DNA of 64,000 bases from Sinohyriopsis cumingii (GCA_028554795.2 CM068838.1:132681768-132745767), one strand, 5' to 3'. Counted from the stretch's first letter, positions 25,783-38,099 are shown. Notes: generated by a model not told the origin, from the sequence alone. Numbers and translations: made by a program.

Positions 25783-25920
25783 GTTGCAGATGCCATTGAG
25801 GATTTTCGCCTGTTTGACCTCTCTGATCTTGGTGAAAATGATGGAATGAGGCCAGTTTTTAGAAAGAGATCTGTCTGGTATCCCTACCCTTCCGGTACCT
25901 CAGCTTTAGCAATAATAAAG
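25783..25920 (+). CDS. TEP exon 4 of window (segment ahead of the FPETW region)
   Basis: The acceptor is tttctttag and the donor is gtatag at 25921; 138 bp, phase 0 to 0, 46 codons. It begins VADAIEDFRLFDLSDL and ends with a basic, aromatic stretch, RKRSVWYPYPSGTSALAIIK. In CD109/TEP proteins this position follows the LLLxSGND block and often carries basic residues before a W-P segment. It reads in phase into exon 5 (SAGLIVLSDA). Confidence 0.85.
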
Positions 25921-26019
25921 GTATAGTAGACAAGGGAGACTAACAAAAACATTATAAATTAATAAAGCTACGCACAGATTTAAATAAGAATATTAATACC
26001 ATCTTCTTCATAAAATGAT

Positions 26020-28600
26020 CCACATACCCTCCTACTGTGTAGACTATTATTTTAGGAAGACATACCCTCTTGCTGTGTAGACTATTTTTTAGAATGACAT
26101 ACCCTCTTGCTGTGTAGACTATTATTTTAGAATGACATACCCTCTTGCTGTGTAGACTATTATTTTAGAATGACATGCCCTGCTACTGCATAGACTATTA
26201 TTTTTGAATTACATACCCTCCTGCTCTGTAGACTATTATTTTAGAAAGACATACCATTTTACTGTGTAGACATATTTTAGAATGACATACCCTCCTGCTG
26301 TATAGACTGTTGTTTTAGGTAGACATACCATTTTACTGTGTTGACTATTATTTTAGAAAGACATACCATTTTACTGTGTAGACTATTATTTTAGAATGTT
26401 GTTGTTGTTGTTGTTGTGGGGTTTAACGCCATTTTTCAGCACACGATAGGCTATACATGGCGGCCAGTATTAATGGTGGAGGAAGAACCCGGAAAACCCC
26501 GGAAAGAATCACCGACCCATGAGAAGCTACTGGCAAGCTTTCTCACATGCCCACATTGGCTGAATCTTAGACTCGAACCGCTGCAGACAGAGGTGAGATG
26601 GCAGTGATCCATAACGAAGAGCGCTTTAGACCACTTGGCCACTCGGGGCTCCTTATTTTAGAATGACATACCCTCATGCTGTGTAGACTATTATTTTAGA
26701 ATGACATGCCCTCCTGCTGTATAGACTATTATTTTAGAAAGACATACCCTCCTATTGTGTAGACTATTATTTTAGAATGACATACCATTTTACTGTGTAG
26801 ACTATTATTTTAGAATGACATACCCTTCTGCTGTGTAAACTATTATTTTAGAATGACATACCCTTCTGCTGTGTAAACTATTATTTTAGAATGACATACC
26901 CTTCTGCTGAGTAGACTATTATTTTAGAATGACATACACTGCTACTGTATAGACTATTATTTTAGAATGACATAAACTTCTGCTGTGTAGACTATTATTT
27001 CAGAATGACATACACTCCTACTGTATAGACTATTATTTTAGAATGACATACCCTTCTGCTGTGTAAACTATTATTTTAGAATGACATACCCTTCTGCTGT
27101 GTAGACTATTATTTTAGAATGACATACGCTGCTACTGTATAGACTATTATTTTAGAATGACATACCCTTCTGCTGTGTAGACTATTATTTCAGAATGACA
27201 TACACTCCTACTGTATAGACTATTAATTTAGAATGACATACCCTTCTGCTGTGTAGACTATTATTTTAGAATGACATACCCTTCTGCTGAGTAGACTATT
27301 ATTTTAGAATAACATACGCTCCTACTGTATAGACTATTATTTTAGAATGACATACCCTCCTGCTGTGTAGACTATTATTTTAGAATGACATACCCTTCTG
27401 CTGTGTAGACTATTATTTTAGAATGACATATGCTCCTACTGTATAAACTATTATTTTAGAATGACATACCCTTCTGCTGTGTAGACTATTATTTTAGAAT
27501 GACATACCCTTCTGCTGTGTAGACTATTACTTTAGAATGACATACGCTCCTACTGTATAAACTATTATTTTAGAATGACATACCCTTCTGCTGTGTAGAC
27601 TATTATTTTAGAATGACATACCCTCCTGCTGTACAGACTATTATTTTAGAATGACATGCCCTTCTGCTGTGTAGACTATTATTTTAGAATGACATACCCT
27701 TCTGCTGTGTAGACTATTACTTTAGAATGACATACGCTCCTACTGTATAAACTATTATTTTAGAGTGACATACCCTTCTGCTGTGTAGACTATTATTTTA
27801 GAATGACATACGCTCCTACTGTATAGACTATTATTTTAGGATGACATATCCTCCTGCTGTGTAGACTATTATTTTAGAATGACATACCCTCCTGCTGTGT
27901 AGACTATTATTTCAGAATGACATACCCTCCTGCTGTGTAGACTATTATTTTATGATGTCATGCCCTCCTGCTGTATAGACTATTATTATATAATGAAATA
28001 CCCTCCTGCTCTGTAGACTATTCTTTTAGAATGACATACTCTCATGCTGTGTAGACTATTATTTTAGAATAACATACCCTCTTGCTGTGTAGACTATTAT
28101 TTTATAATAACATACCCTCCTGCTGTATAGACTATTATTTTAGAATGACATGCCATCCTACTGTGTAGACTATTATTTTAGAATGACATATCCTTCTGCT
28201 ATATAGACTATTATTTTAGAATGACATATCCTCGTGCTGTATAGACCATTATTTTAGGAAGACATACCCTCCTGCTATATAGACTATTATTTTAGGAAGA
28301 CATACCATCCTACTGTATAGACTATTATTTTAGAATGACATACCCTTCTGCTGTGTAGACTATTATTTTAGAAAGACATACCCTTCTGCTGTGTAGACTA
28401 TTATTTTAAGAAGACATACCCTTCTGCTGTGTAGACTATTATTTTAGAAAGACATACCCTTCTGCTGAGTAGACTATTATTTTAGGAAGACATACCCTTC
28501 TGCTGTGTAGACTATTATTTTAGAAGACATACCCTTCTGCTGTATAGACTATTATTTTAGAATGACATACCATCCTACTGTGTAGACTATTATTTTTGAA
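26020..28600. repeat. 38-bp satellite, about 60 copies
   Basis: Units of the form tagactattattttagaatg followed by acatacccttctgctgtg repeat for 2.6 kb with substitutions and small indels, interrupted by a SINE-A at 26399-26652. Subtypes alternate (for example 'cgctcctactgtat' and 'cccttctgctgtg'), suggesting multi-unit amplification around 27.0-27.8 kb. Confidence 0.95.
26399..26652 (-). mobile_element. SINE-A, full length, inserted in the 38-bp satellite
   Basis: Reading minus: ggagccccgagtggccaagt, box B ggttcgagtct, the full body and a tail seen on plus as ttgttgttgttgttgttgtg. The satellite piece ttattttagaatg occurs on both sides and is the likely target duplication, although satellite periodicity alone could produce it. 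Confidence 0.92.
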
Positions 28601-28750
28601 TGTTACCTGTATATTTAAAAAAATTCTAATCAGAAGGGAAGTGTGCCATAATTTTATGTGATAAAGCCACTCTTCACTTTAGGCAACACAAGCCATCATT
28701 AAATACATTTTAAGGCTAAAGAACATATTGGTCTTGGCATTAAAACTAGA

Positions 28751-28836
28751 ATGCAGGAAACACTTTTGTACTGGCTGCCTACAGCCCATAGACATGCAGG
28801 AAACACTTTTGTACTGGCTGCCTACAGCCCATAGAC
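28751..28836. repeat. 43-bp direct duplication
   Basis: Two identical adjacent 43-base units starting atgcaggaaacacttttgta. Confidence 0.95.
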
Positions 28837-28954
28837 ATATTTTATGTATTTTAGGATTAAATAGAGACACAAGTCTCTAATGAAAACTGAATCAGCATAA
28901 TAATAAAGTAGAGACCAACAGTCATGCATACAATTATATATTTATAAAGGATAT

Positions 28955-29240
28955 ACAAATTTATCCAGTGCCTTAGTATTAAGGCCATTGGGCATGTCAA
29001 TAGTATTCAACCGTATGATTCCTTTAACTTTCTTTGCTTAGTCTATTCATCTCTCTGTGTATAAATATTGATTGGCAAGAAAGAAAAATCATGTAAAGAG
29101 TGATTATTTGTATTAAAATGTATTGAAACATTTGAAAAGAACTGAGGATCCATACAATTTTTTATATATAAGTGATTATTGATTCTCTTATAAACTTGTT
29201 GAAGTGTTTGTCCGACATATTGCATGTTACATTTTTTACA
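28955..29240 (-). mobile_element. Penelope-like element relic (GIY-YIG endonuclease part)
   Basis: Reading minus: MQYVGQTLQQVYKRINNHLY, IKN..., VSIHFNTNNHSLHDFSFLPI, then after frame disruption RLNTIDMPNGLN. Y-V-G-Q-T-x(5)-R-x-x-x-H and H-F-N...HS-x-x-D-F-S-x-x-P-I, ending near L-N-T-x-x-P-x-G-L-N, match the GIY-YIG endonuclease of Penelope-like retroelements. Stops and a frameshift are present and no RT portion was recognised next to it. Confidence 0.78.
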
Positions 29241-29404
29241 GTATAATCAATACTTTAATTCTATAATAAAACAAAAGGTTTTGAACATAAATTAGATTTA
29301 CATTCTGATGGCAATGTTACAATAACAATTAATTAAGTCAGTATATTTTCAATTAATATACAAGTCAGAGTTGTCTGTCTTATAGTTCAGTGCAAAGATT
29401 TTTT

Positions 29405-29720
29405 TAAAATATCATCCAGTGACATTTTTAGTTTCCTTCACAAGATCACTGTCTGGTGACCACTGATGACATTCACTGTGGTTATTAAGCTTCATGCTTA
29501 ACATGCTTTCAATAGTCCTCTGGTCCAGATTTCTCTTTGAATCATGTTGTATCTTGTGAGGAATGGATGGTGCCCTCTCCATAATAGCATTAGAATGTTG
29601 TAATGACAGAACAACTATACTCAGCCTGCAAAGAAGTTCTAATTTCAGATTTCCTGTTCCTGGGTTTGTAAGGTTGCTTACTACTCCAATACACATACAT
29701 GTTATATTTACCTCAGAGGA
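29405..29720 (-). mobile_element. hAT transposase C-terminal relic
   Basis: Reading minus: NPGTGNLKLELLCRLSIVVL, SLQHSNAIMERAPSIPHKIQ and RNLDQRTIESMLSMKLNNHS. The order of hydrophobic helix, S-N-A-x-x-E-R and a 'R-N-L-x-x-x-T-[IL]-x-x-[LM]-[LM]-x-x-K-[LIM]-N' stretch is that of the hAT dimerisation domain. No complete transposase is present. Confidence 0.72.
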
Positions 29721-30237
29721 AATTCCTGTCTTCCTGAGTCTCATCCTCGAAGGCTTCTTCCTCTTCATGGCTCAGATCCAAAATCTACTGGCAGGTTTCA
29801 CCACTACAAAAAAAGCAAAATAATGCAGATTGAGACTTTAAATAAACGATGAAAAAATATATTGTGTATTTATGCTTTTTTGAATAATTTATCCAAAATT
29901 AATTCTCTTGTACTATATTGTTAACTGATGTTTGTATACAGGGACTGACTTAATTTATGTGCATAAAAACTTCAAATACATTAGGTAATGAAATACAAAA
30001 GATGCATAATTTTCAAATACACAGTCCTAACTCATGCCCATTACTACATGCCTGCATATGGTTAATTTCTGATATTCAGGCATTCTTAAACTTGTAATAT
30101 TTCTTAGCCAGTGGTTTCTTATTGGGAGAAAGGATACATTTTGGCATTGTGCCATGAATGAATAACATATGTAAGAGCAGTTTGTAAATGCTCCTCTTGA
30201 AACATCTTGAACAGTACAATAACAATTAAACATTACC

Positions 30238-30474
30238 GGGCCCCCGAGTGGCCGAGTGGTCTGAAGCGCTCTCCATTACGGATCACTGCCATCTCACCTC
30301 TGTCTGCGTGAGTTCGAGTCTCGGATTTGGCCAATGCTGGTATGTGAGAAAGCTTGCCAGTAGATTCTCGGTGGTTCTTTCCGGGGTTTTCCTGGGCTCT
30401 TCCTCCACCATTAATACTGGCCGCCATAAATAGCCAATCGTGTGCTGAAAAATGGCGTTAAACCCCACAACAAC
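30238..30474 (+). mobile_element. SINE-A, full length, with 17-bp target duplication
   Basis: Starts gggcccccgagtggccgagt, box B agttcgagtctcgg, body and CAA tail. It is flanked by perfect direct repeats aacaattaaacattacc at 30221-30237 and 30475-30491. Confidence 0.95.
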
Positions 30475-32369
30475 AACAATTAAACATTACCAAAAATTCA
30501 AAATATATACTCTCGTGTGTCTGCCAAAGTTATTTATTATTCTCGGTATTCTTATCTCCTCTGCCAAAGCTCTGCTGATTTTTATTGAAGAATCAGAAGA
30601 CATCATAACCACCTTTTATTCCTTTATTACATGTACTTGTATCACCTTGATTTTGCCGTAATCTACCCAAAATCCAACAATAAGGTAATCAATTAACAGC
30701 ATGTTGTCAACACATGTCAACTGTTATTTAACAATTCTAATCCTGTTTACTCTGCCACACATCATAACACCAGGACTAGTGGAACATTTCCAGTCCCAGT
30801 AGACTGGTTCTGGCTGATTTCACTAATGCGATGATAGAAGATGTAAAAATACCATTTATGTTTTTTTAAATAGTTTTGTCAAAATTTTTCATTTACAGAA
30901 GCAGTAGACGACCTTTAAAATGATATTTTGGCCTACCACCAGTACAGTCACATGTATAAATTAAATTCAGCACCGTTAGAAATAGTTCTCAAATTCATTG
31001 CAATTTGAACAATTTCTTTTTGCTTTTAAAATACTTTTCTCTTCCTCTCTTAAGTAAAGCAAAGCAGGGAAAGTAATCCAAGATATTGACTACTGAGAAT
31101 CACTGGTTTGGGATTCCAGCGTTCTTCCCCAATCAAAAATTATGAAAACTAGACTTAACATTCTTTTTATAATTAGAAAGCAATGTGCATAAATGTCAAT
31201 AGAACAATGTTATAAATTTAGCCAAATGTTAGGGATTAAAATGAATAATTTGTTAACTATGACCAAAAAAGTATAAAAAAGAAATGTTGTTTGAGAAGGT
31301 ATACCATTGCTGGCAAGCATACATTATAATTAAGGGTCAAAATTTTAATAGCAGCAATAGCTTACCCATGGCTATTGTTTAGCTTTCTTTATCATGCCCC
31401 AAAAAATGTACCATCTGTTTCATGTGCATACACCCTCCCTTAGAGTGAAGAATTGTCAGTATGATGCAATTCCTCTTCTAGCTTGTTTGTTCCTGCTACG
31501 TTATGTGCAAAACAAGCACAACTAGCTCATCTTTTTCAAGGATGTTGATGTGATCAGACATGTGCCAAACACCAGAGAAAATTCACATGTTGCAGTGTTT
31601 TCTAACTGCAACTGCGATCTGGCCTCTTCAATAGTTATATCTAATGGTGTTATTTAACCATTCATTTTTATTCACAAATATTTATGTGGGAATCTTTTTC
31701 CACCAGTTTCAGTACCTTGAGGCGCTTGGGGTTACTTTGTGTACACCCACAGTGCCAGATACACTTATCAAAATCAAGAAATAACGACAGCTTGCTCACT
31801 AGACACTGCATGTTTCTCAGTTTAGATTGACACCACAGGAACCACATCACATACAGTATCTATACTAGCTGTTTAATTCAACGCATTCAATTCTATTCAC
31901 ATTGTTATTGTATGAATGCATACTTCATTTTCTCAATAAAAATTGTATAAAACACTGAAAACTCTCTTTACAAGGAAATGGAAAAAGACTACATGCTTTA
32001 CTATATCTATAGAGATCACAGAGGTGTACCATGTACACATTACATACAAATAAGGTGAGTTCTGTGTGACATTAGAAATATTTTAATTTATTTACTGTAT
32101 TAAGGAATAATGTCAACACATTCTGTGGAAAAATGTGGCCACAAGAAGTCTTCCTGGGACACTCATCCAGACTGTATTAATGTTCCAAATGTACAAGGAA
32201 AAATCATTGTACATTTTGTAAATTATAGTTATCTGAAAGCTGGAATCTTGCAGACTCCCATTGCACTTATCAGAGAAAGAGGAAACTTCATTTCCCTTTA
32301 TCCTCAGAATTTTCTGGCTTCTCTGTTACTGTAAATAAGGGGTCTTCTGACCAGAATTCTCATCCCAGC

Positions 32370-32446
32370 ACATCGCTACATCCAATTAGTGATATGACTG
32401 AAAAATTGTTAAAGCTACATAAAAAATCAAAATCACACATCACATC
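32370..32446 (+). mobile_element. SINE-B 3' end fragment
   Basis: The stretch agtgatatgactgaaaaatt followed by gttaaagctacataaaaaatcaaaatcacacatcaca matches the 3' end of SINE-B at 21190-21246. The head is missing. Confidence 0.75.
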
Positions 32447-33184
32447 ATCTCAAAGTCATCTATAGGACTGACCCCGTGCAAGCTGAGAAGTGGTACTTGA
32501 AAGGGTATGAGCTAGTACACTGTGGGAGATCCCACCTCTTGTTGGCCCATGAAGGGAAAAGACAATGGCACTTTTTGTCCAAAATAAAATGGGATATGTG
32601 CTCCATGCACATATCTGGAAATAACCCCAGATCAATGAATTTGCAATGCGTTTGAGCTGATGAAGTTAGTGAAGTTACCACAAGCATACCATTTGAGCAA
32701 AACTGTTCCCTAAGTGAGATTACAACCATGCTGTGGTATAGAGGTCAGAGTTCAGTCTCCTGAATTTGTCTCAAAAATCTTTCATACCAAAAGTTTCAGC
32801 CAGGTAGTACCTATAGCCATGGCAAAACATGTTAACTTCCCCGGTTCAATGACAGCTTCACAAGAATATGATTTCATCATTTCTGCTGAATTTGTAGGAG
32901 GGAAAATATTTACTTTTCAAAGCCGTTCCCCCAACATAAGAAGTCTGTTCTTCAGTTGGGTTAACAGGAAGCTGTCTCACATACCTTTGGGAACTGAAGA
33001 TAGCCTCCAGGGTAAGGGATGTATCTTCCTCCACCTCTTACATATTTTCCTGATGTATTATGATTAGGTCATGTATTGAAGAAAGCATTTTGTTAGTAAA
33101 ATATGTTTCTTCAGTAATACTTACCCAACCATGTTACATCCTAGGGGCTTAAACTACATAACACAAACAGGTAAAACCCAACAT

Positions 33185-33302
33185 GGATTCTATATTCCAT
33201 GGGTAGGTGGTTCTACCTAGTGATTTTTTTTTCCCTGGGTTATACTGGCTGCCATGTGAAACCTATAATGGTGAAAAATGGTATTAAACCTACAAAACCA
33301 CA
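33185..33302 (+). mobile_element. Diverged SINE-A 3' fragment
   Basis: gggtaggtggttct, ttatactggctgccatgtga, gtgaaaaatggtattaaacc and an acaaaaccaca tail match the SINE-A body in order, with deletions. Confidence 0.7.
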
Positions 33303-33471
33303 AACTGCTTTCTAACTTAACAGCTGTTTAAAAATGAATGGCTAGCTTCTTTTAATTTTGTACAGTTAGTTGACTTGTTGCATTTGAGGCCTTACCCACA
33401 AGGTGAAGCTCACAGGTAAATATTTGTTTTGGTTTTTTTTGTTTAAATTTCTTCTGCCTTGTATCATAAAA

Positions 33472-33764
33472 ACTGTTTGAGGTAGGGGATAAACCATGGT
33501 ACATTTATGCTTATCAGTTTGATGGCATTTCAAGTATCACGGTAGCTGTTTGAGGTAGAGGATAAACCATGGTACATTTTTGCTTATCAGTTTGATGGCA
33601 TTTCAAGTATCACGGTAACTGTTTGAGGTAGGGGATAAACCATGGTACATTTATGCTTATCAGTTTGATGGCATTTCAGGTATCACGGTAACTGTTTGAG
33701 GTAGGGGATAAACCATGGTACATTTATGCTTATCAGTTTGATGGCATTTCAAGTATCACGGTAA
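33472..33764. repeat. 73-bp tandem repeat, 4 copies
   Basis: Four near-identical units containing gtttgaggtaggggataaac and tttgatggcatttcaagtat, spaced exactly 73 bases (33481, 33554, 33627, 33700). Confidence 0.95.
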
Positions 33765-33981
33765 ATGTTTTAATTTGAAAGCCAAGATCAGTGATAAAAA
33801 ATTTAAATCCTTTTTTGTACTTTTCCACTAATCCCCTTTATGGCACAGCTTTAAAACTTTATTAATTTCCATGACTGCTTTACAAGTTAGAGTGTCTAAA
33901 AGGTCATATTATTGTGAAATCTTGTGACTTCTCCATGGTGGACAAAATTTTACTGAATTTGCTTGTTTTGCCTATTTTCAG

Positions 33982-34061
33982 AGTGCAGGATTGATTGTTT
34001 TGTCAGATGCAGAGATTTATGAAGATACGTTACCTTTTGAGATGGAACATAGAGTGGGCAA
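33982..34061 (+). CDS. TEP exon 5 of window (GLIVLSDA segment)
   Basis: The acceptor is attttcag before 33982. The open frame SAGLIVLSDAEIYEDTLPFE follows exon 4 in phase, and the GLIVLSDA core is the family's G-[LV]-x-[VI]-x-[TS]-[DN] strand. The probable donor is gtaaaa at 34062, leaving phase 2; a weaker in-frame alternative is gtgggc at 34054 (phase 0). The frame meets a TAA just beyond the donor. Phase 2 does not fit the visible start of exon 6. Confidence 0.75.
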
Positions 34062-35123
34062 GTAAAATTAGGTGTTACAGTAGTTATTTCAAGGCTATAT
34101 TTAATTGCTTAAGATTTATTTTTATTTGACTTTAAACAACGCATCATGTGTATTGTGCTTCAAAAGATGTCACATGACCTGGCTGAATTTAGTTAGACTT
34201 CCAGTTACATATTCATTAAGGTTCAGCTGGACTTTAAATTATGTCTCAGAATTGTATTGCAAGATCGATACAGATGGGCTTTAAGCTTTATTATAGATAC
34301 TAGTAGATGTACAAATGAACTAATTGAAGAGGAGTCCTATATGGTATTTCTTTGTCCCATCTATGATGATTTGTGACACAAACTTATACCCAGTCAATAT
34401 GTCATGCATCCAGATTATGAGAAATTTTATTTATTGCTACAGACAAAAATCCCACATATTATTTGTAGTCCTGGAATTGATGTGCAGTGAATTTATTTGA
34501 AGAGAATCTTTGAATTAAAAAGAGAATTATAATTGTGGTGTAAGGATATAGAACTAGCTTCCTTGTAATGTCACCTTTTATTGTATATTTCATAACAATA
34601 TTATTTCACATTTTTTGTATATTTCATAATGAAGAGATCTTAATTAATCTGTGAATGAGGAGATGCCGTAAAACAGCGTATTTAAACACCAAAAAAATAT
34701 ACAGGCTTCAAATATATTAAAATTTAGTTTTCTACATGAATTGTGCAGATTGTCAGTGACTGAACTTGTGACCTTTTTTATTTTATGTGTCATGCCACCT
34801 ACACAGACTCTGTTACACTCTACAGTAAATGATTTGACATTTTAGGGAACAAATCTTAATTAAGTATATTATTCACGATATTTCAGTAGGGAATTTAACT
34901 TGCATCATAATTGTGATTAAAGTGATTGAGAAATCAGGGATAGATGAGTGTTGATTGCAAACTGAAATTAAGTGACAGTCAAAATTTGGGTGCAGTGTCA
35001 GTTTACCGACTTGGACTTTTATTATCTCAAGTTCTCCGCCATCTGCAGTTACCAAACTTTGTGGATGGCATCCTGTCAATTTTAGGGTCAAGATGTCAAT
35101 GTCACAATGATTGAAATAATATA

Positions 35124-35909
35124 CAGTGTGAGTGTTATGTATTTGAAGCACATGCATAATTTGAGATTCGCTTAAATTGAGATCATTTTCTCAGTATAAA
35201 TTCAGTATGTTTAAATATGGGGGTGCTTCTGCAAAGTAGATTAAAATAAAAAAAATTATAAAAGTTTTCATAAAAAGCATAGGGAAATGAACTTAAAACA
35301 TGAAATTATGAATTTTAATCAATAGAACATATGTACATGTAATTAAAAAACAAAAGCTGCATTGAACAGTAGTGTTCATCAAGCCACGTTGCCAACATCC
35401 TTTCCATCCTGTCCATTATGTTGGGGTGAGTATGGCAACTTTTCTGGTTTGAAAAGGGAGTTTCCAGCTTTCAGACTTGCTTTTATTTTTTCCACACTGT
35501 CAGATCTCTACATGTACTTTCACTAAGGTTCAAAGCCTGCTTTGTCATGGCCATACTCTGACGAGCTTCATACCTTTTCACTACTTCAAGTTTAACCTCT
35601 AAAGACATAACCTTCCTTGTTCTCTTCGGACTGTCACTTGCTTGTCTTTTAGATGCCATCACTGACAACGTTCCAGAATTGTGACAAACAATTTGAACAT
35701 GTACATCGTACGCAGCACTGAGGCCGCAATAAACAGAATGGTAGGGGTGTAAGAGCTGGACATTGTGGGTAATGTTTGCCTGGGACAGTGGCACAGTCTA
35801 TATGTATGACTGAGTTATCTTAGTAGTAATGATCTTTTTCGCATTTTTCCCAATTTCGCGTTACTTTGAATTAGCATAAATTGAGATCGCATAAATTGAG
35901 ATCACACTG
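35124..35909 (-). mobile_element. Internally deleted Tigger-like element (786 bp)
   Basis: Ends are TA + CAGTGTGA on the left and TCACACTG + TA on the right, a matching inverted pair with TA duplication. Inside, minus-strand residues MASKRQASDSPKRTRKVMSL, then EVKLEVVKRYEARQSM and ALNLSEST, form a CENP-B-type N-terminal helix-turn-helix as in Tigger transposases. The DDE domain is absent. The right end contains the direct repeat ataaattgagatc. It belongs to a different, older family than the two full-length copies. Confidence 0.75.
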
Positions 35910-35969
35910 TAAATGGTTTATGAAGAGTATAATTCGTTCTACATCACTTGCCTGGAACAAGCTGTGTGG

Positions 35970-36480
35970 GTGGCTTGCACTTGGGGTAGGGAAGAACTTC
36001 TGTTTTGGTGTCAAAGATAAAGGGTGAAGATGACTGTGGCTGAAAGAAGAAAAATGGTTTATGCACAATAACATTAGTGATACATCACAGACATGGACCA
36101 AATTTAATGGCTGGCTTGCACGTATGGTAAGGAGGAAGCATATTGAATTTGGAATCAAAAGATCAGAGGTCACTGACTTAAAGGGGGAAAAATGGTTTCA
36201 GTGCAGAATTTCTTTCCAAGTCATGTACCTTCATCAAAATATGTGAATGTTGCATTTGGTAAGATAGAGGCTTGGTTTCTGGGTGGTGGGGGTGTCAGAG
36301 GTCAAGATCACTGTGACTGAAATAAGAAAAATAAAATGATAATTGTGTAATAAATTTAGTTCTAGACCATGTACTTTGCTAAAGTTTGTGGCAGGCTTGC
36401 ACTTTAGGTTTGGAAGAGTCCAACTGATTTTAGGGTGAAAAGGTCATAGGTCAAGGTCACATACAAAAAAGAAAAAAGTT
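35970..36480. repeat. Diverged repeat block with AGGTCA-like direct repeats (second block)
   Basis: Units about 140 bases apart repeat 'ggcttgcac..t.gg.aagg' and a core such as ggtcagaggtcaagatcact or aaaaggtcataggtcaaggt. This is the same family as 2424-2900. Confidence 0.68.
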
Positions 36481-36934
36481 ACTGCACAAAATTTTGATTT
36501 CTCAATGTTGTACCATGGATGACATGCATGTTTGGTAAGAAACAAAATGTTGATTTGTGGGTCACATACATGATTTTACTTTGTTTTAAAGCGGGATTCC
36601 GCTTTTCTCCTGATTTGAATAAGATTTTTCCTGTTATAGTCCATTTTTTTATATCATCTTCAATCTGGTTTTTTAAAAACAGTGTTTTCTTTCGCATTCC
36701 ACAATGACCCTTGTAAATTATTTGTTCCATATATTAGTTAGCACATGACTCTCGTAAATAGCATTCTGATTGGTCAAAGGTTTAAATTCATCTAATGAAT
36801 CTTCATGTAATGGAAACTGATGGCAATGGAAAGAAGAAGAATGCTTGCCAAACATGGTGTCCCGAGTTGTTGAGAGAGATCATGACATGAAAAGTTTAGA
36901 TAAAGGTTTAAAAAATGAATGGAACTGTGTATGA

Positions 36935-37140
36935 CTGGAGCAAAAAGTTGAAGGAACTTTAGTTGGTCAGTTTATAAGAAAACTGATTGCTAGAGGACTG
37001 GCATTTTGTGACCTCTGCAAGAAAGATCTGAATTACGGTAATCACAGTTGGAAGAGTTCGGAACAGCACCTGCAAAAGAAGCTGCATACGGAGAAATTGA
37101 AGCTCAGAAGGCATCTGGAACAAGTGCAGTTAGTTACTAT
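36935..37140 (+). mobile_element. hAT-like N-terminal zinc-finger relic
   Basis: An open frame reads VEGTLVGQFIRKLIARGLAF, then CDLCKKDLNYGNHSWKSSEQ and HLQKKLHTEKLK. C-x2-C...[LI]-N-Y-G-N...[SA]-x-x-x-H-x(4,5)-H-x-E-K resembles the BED-type finger of some hAT transposases. A following frame (37280-37403) of basic residues is unrecognised. Domain assignment is by pattern only. Confidence 0.5.
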
Positions 37141-37609
37141 AAGAAAGATTTCATGCATGAGAGAACATATTATATTGTTACAGGTTAGACTCCTAATTTT
37201 CTTTTTATTAAACCCCTGTGGCCAATACAAGCACCAGTTTGAAAGGAAAAAGGCTCTCACTGAGGAGGAAAAGAAATGATTGCACATTGAGCCCAAAAAG
37301 TCAGTGGTGACAAAAAGGAAGGCTAAAGAAATCTTTGCCAAAGCCACAAAAAGCGCTCAACTGGCATTTCAACAGGTTGTGTCCATTGGAGAAATAGACA
37401 AGTGAATGTATGGGATTATTTCTATATAGTTGATGTATTTGGTGTTTATTGTACAGATTTGTTATGAAAAGAGAGAAGTATAATATGTTTGTGGCAAAAA
37501 TTGACAAATTATTGTGACTTAATTATGATGTGAACACTGACATGAACATGAAATAACTTCAGCATCAATAGTATTGTAGAACAAATTCATGTGACATTAA
37601 ATATTGTGA

Positions 37610-37927
37610 TGTGATGTGATTTGGATTTTTACGTAGCTTTAAAAAAATTCATTCATATCGCTACAATGTCTGCAGTGTGGCAGTTTATAGTGATGTCTAG
37701 CACTGGGGCATCATGCTGCAGACGTGTAGCAAGATGTCCCACCCAGTCACATTATTCTGACACTGGGCCAACCAGTCCTACCACTAACCTCTTAATGCTG
37801 AACGCCTAGCGAGGCAGCTGTTAGTACCATTTTTGTAAGTCTTTGGTATGACTCAGCCGGGGATAGAACCCATGACCTCCTGCATCCAAGGCAGATGCTC
37901 TAACCACTAGGCCACTGTAGCGGTCAA
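37610..37927 (-). mobile_element. SINE-B, full length, with 12-bp target duplication
   Basis: Reading minus: tggcctagtggttagagcat (box A), catgggttctatccccggct (degenerate box B), the SINE-B body and tail. It is flanked by direct repeats taaatattgtga at 37598-37609 and 37928-37939. Confidence 0.88.
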
Positions 37928-38099
37928 TAAATATTGTGAAATTATTGAAGTAAAGTTGAACATTTTTGGTAAGTTTATTAGTTTTTTAAATGATTATTTT
38001 GTTTTGTTTTATGATCATAAGTTGCACCAGGAGCAGTTTTTTATGAGTGTAAAATGAGTTTTTGGCCAGGGGCCTTTGGCCCTGTGGACCCCAAAACCC

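Larger units (their letters stand above)
25921..33981 (+). other. Intron between TEP exons 4 and 5 (8.1 kb)
   Basis: It contains the 38-bp satellite, SINE-A copies at 26.4, 30.2 and 33.2 kb, Penelope and hAT relics, a SINE-B tail and a 73-bp array. 30500-32370 and 32450-33180 show no recognisable gene; an open frame at 32714-33067 has no visible similarity. Confidence 0.7.

Noticed and set aside
32714..33067. 117-codon open frame
   Set aside because: No recognisable domain, no splice or repeat context, and base composition like surrounding intron.
33366..33415. Additional TEP exon (acceptor tgtacag, donor gtaaat; LVDLLHLRPYPQGEAH)
   Set aside because: No family similarity, and exons 4 and 5 already join in phase without it.
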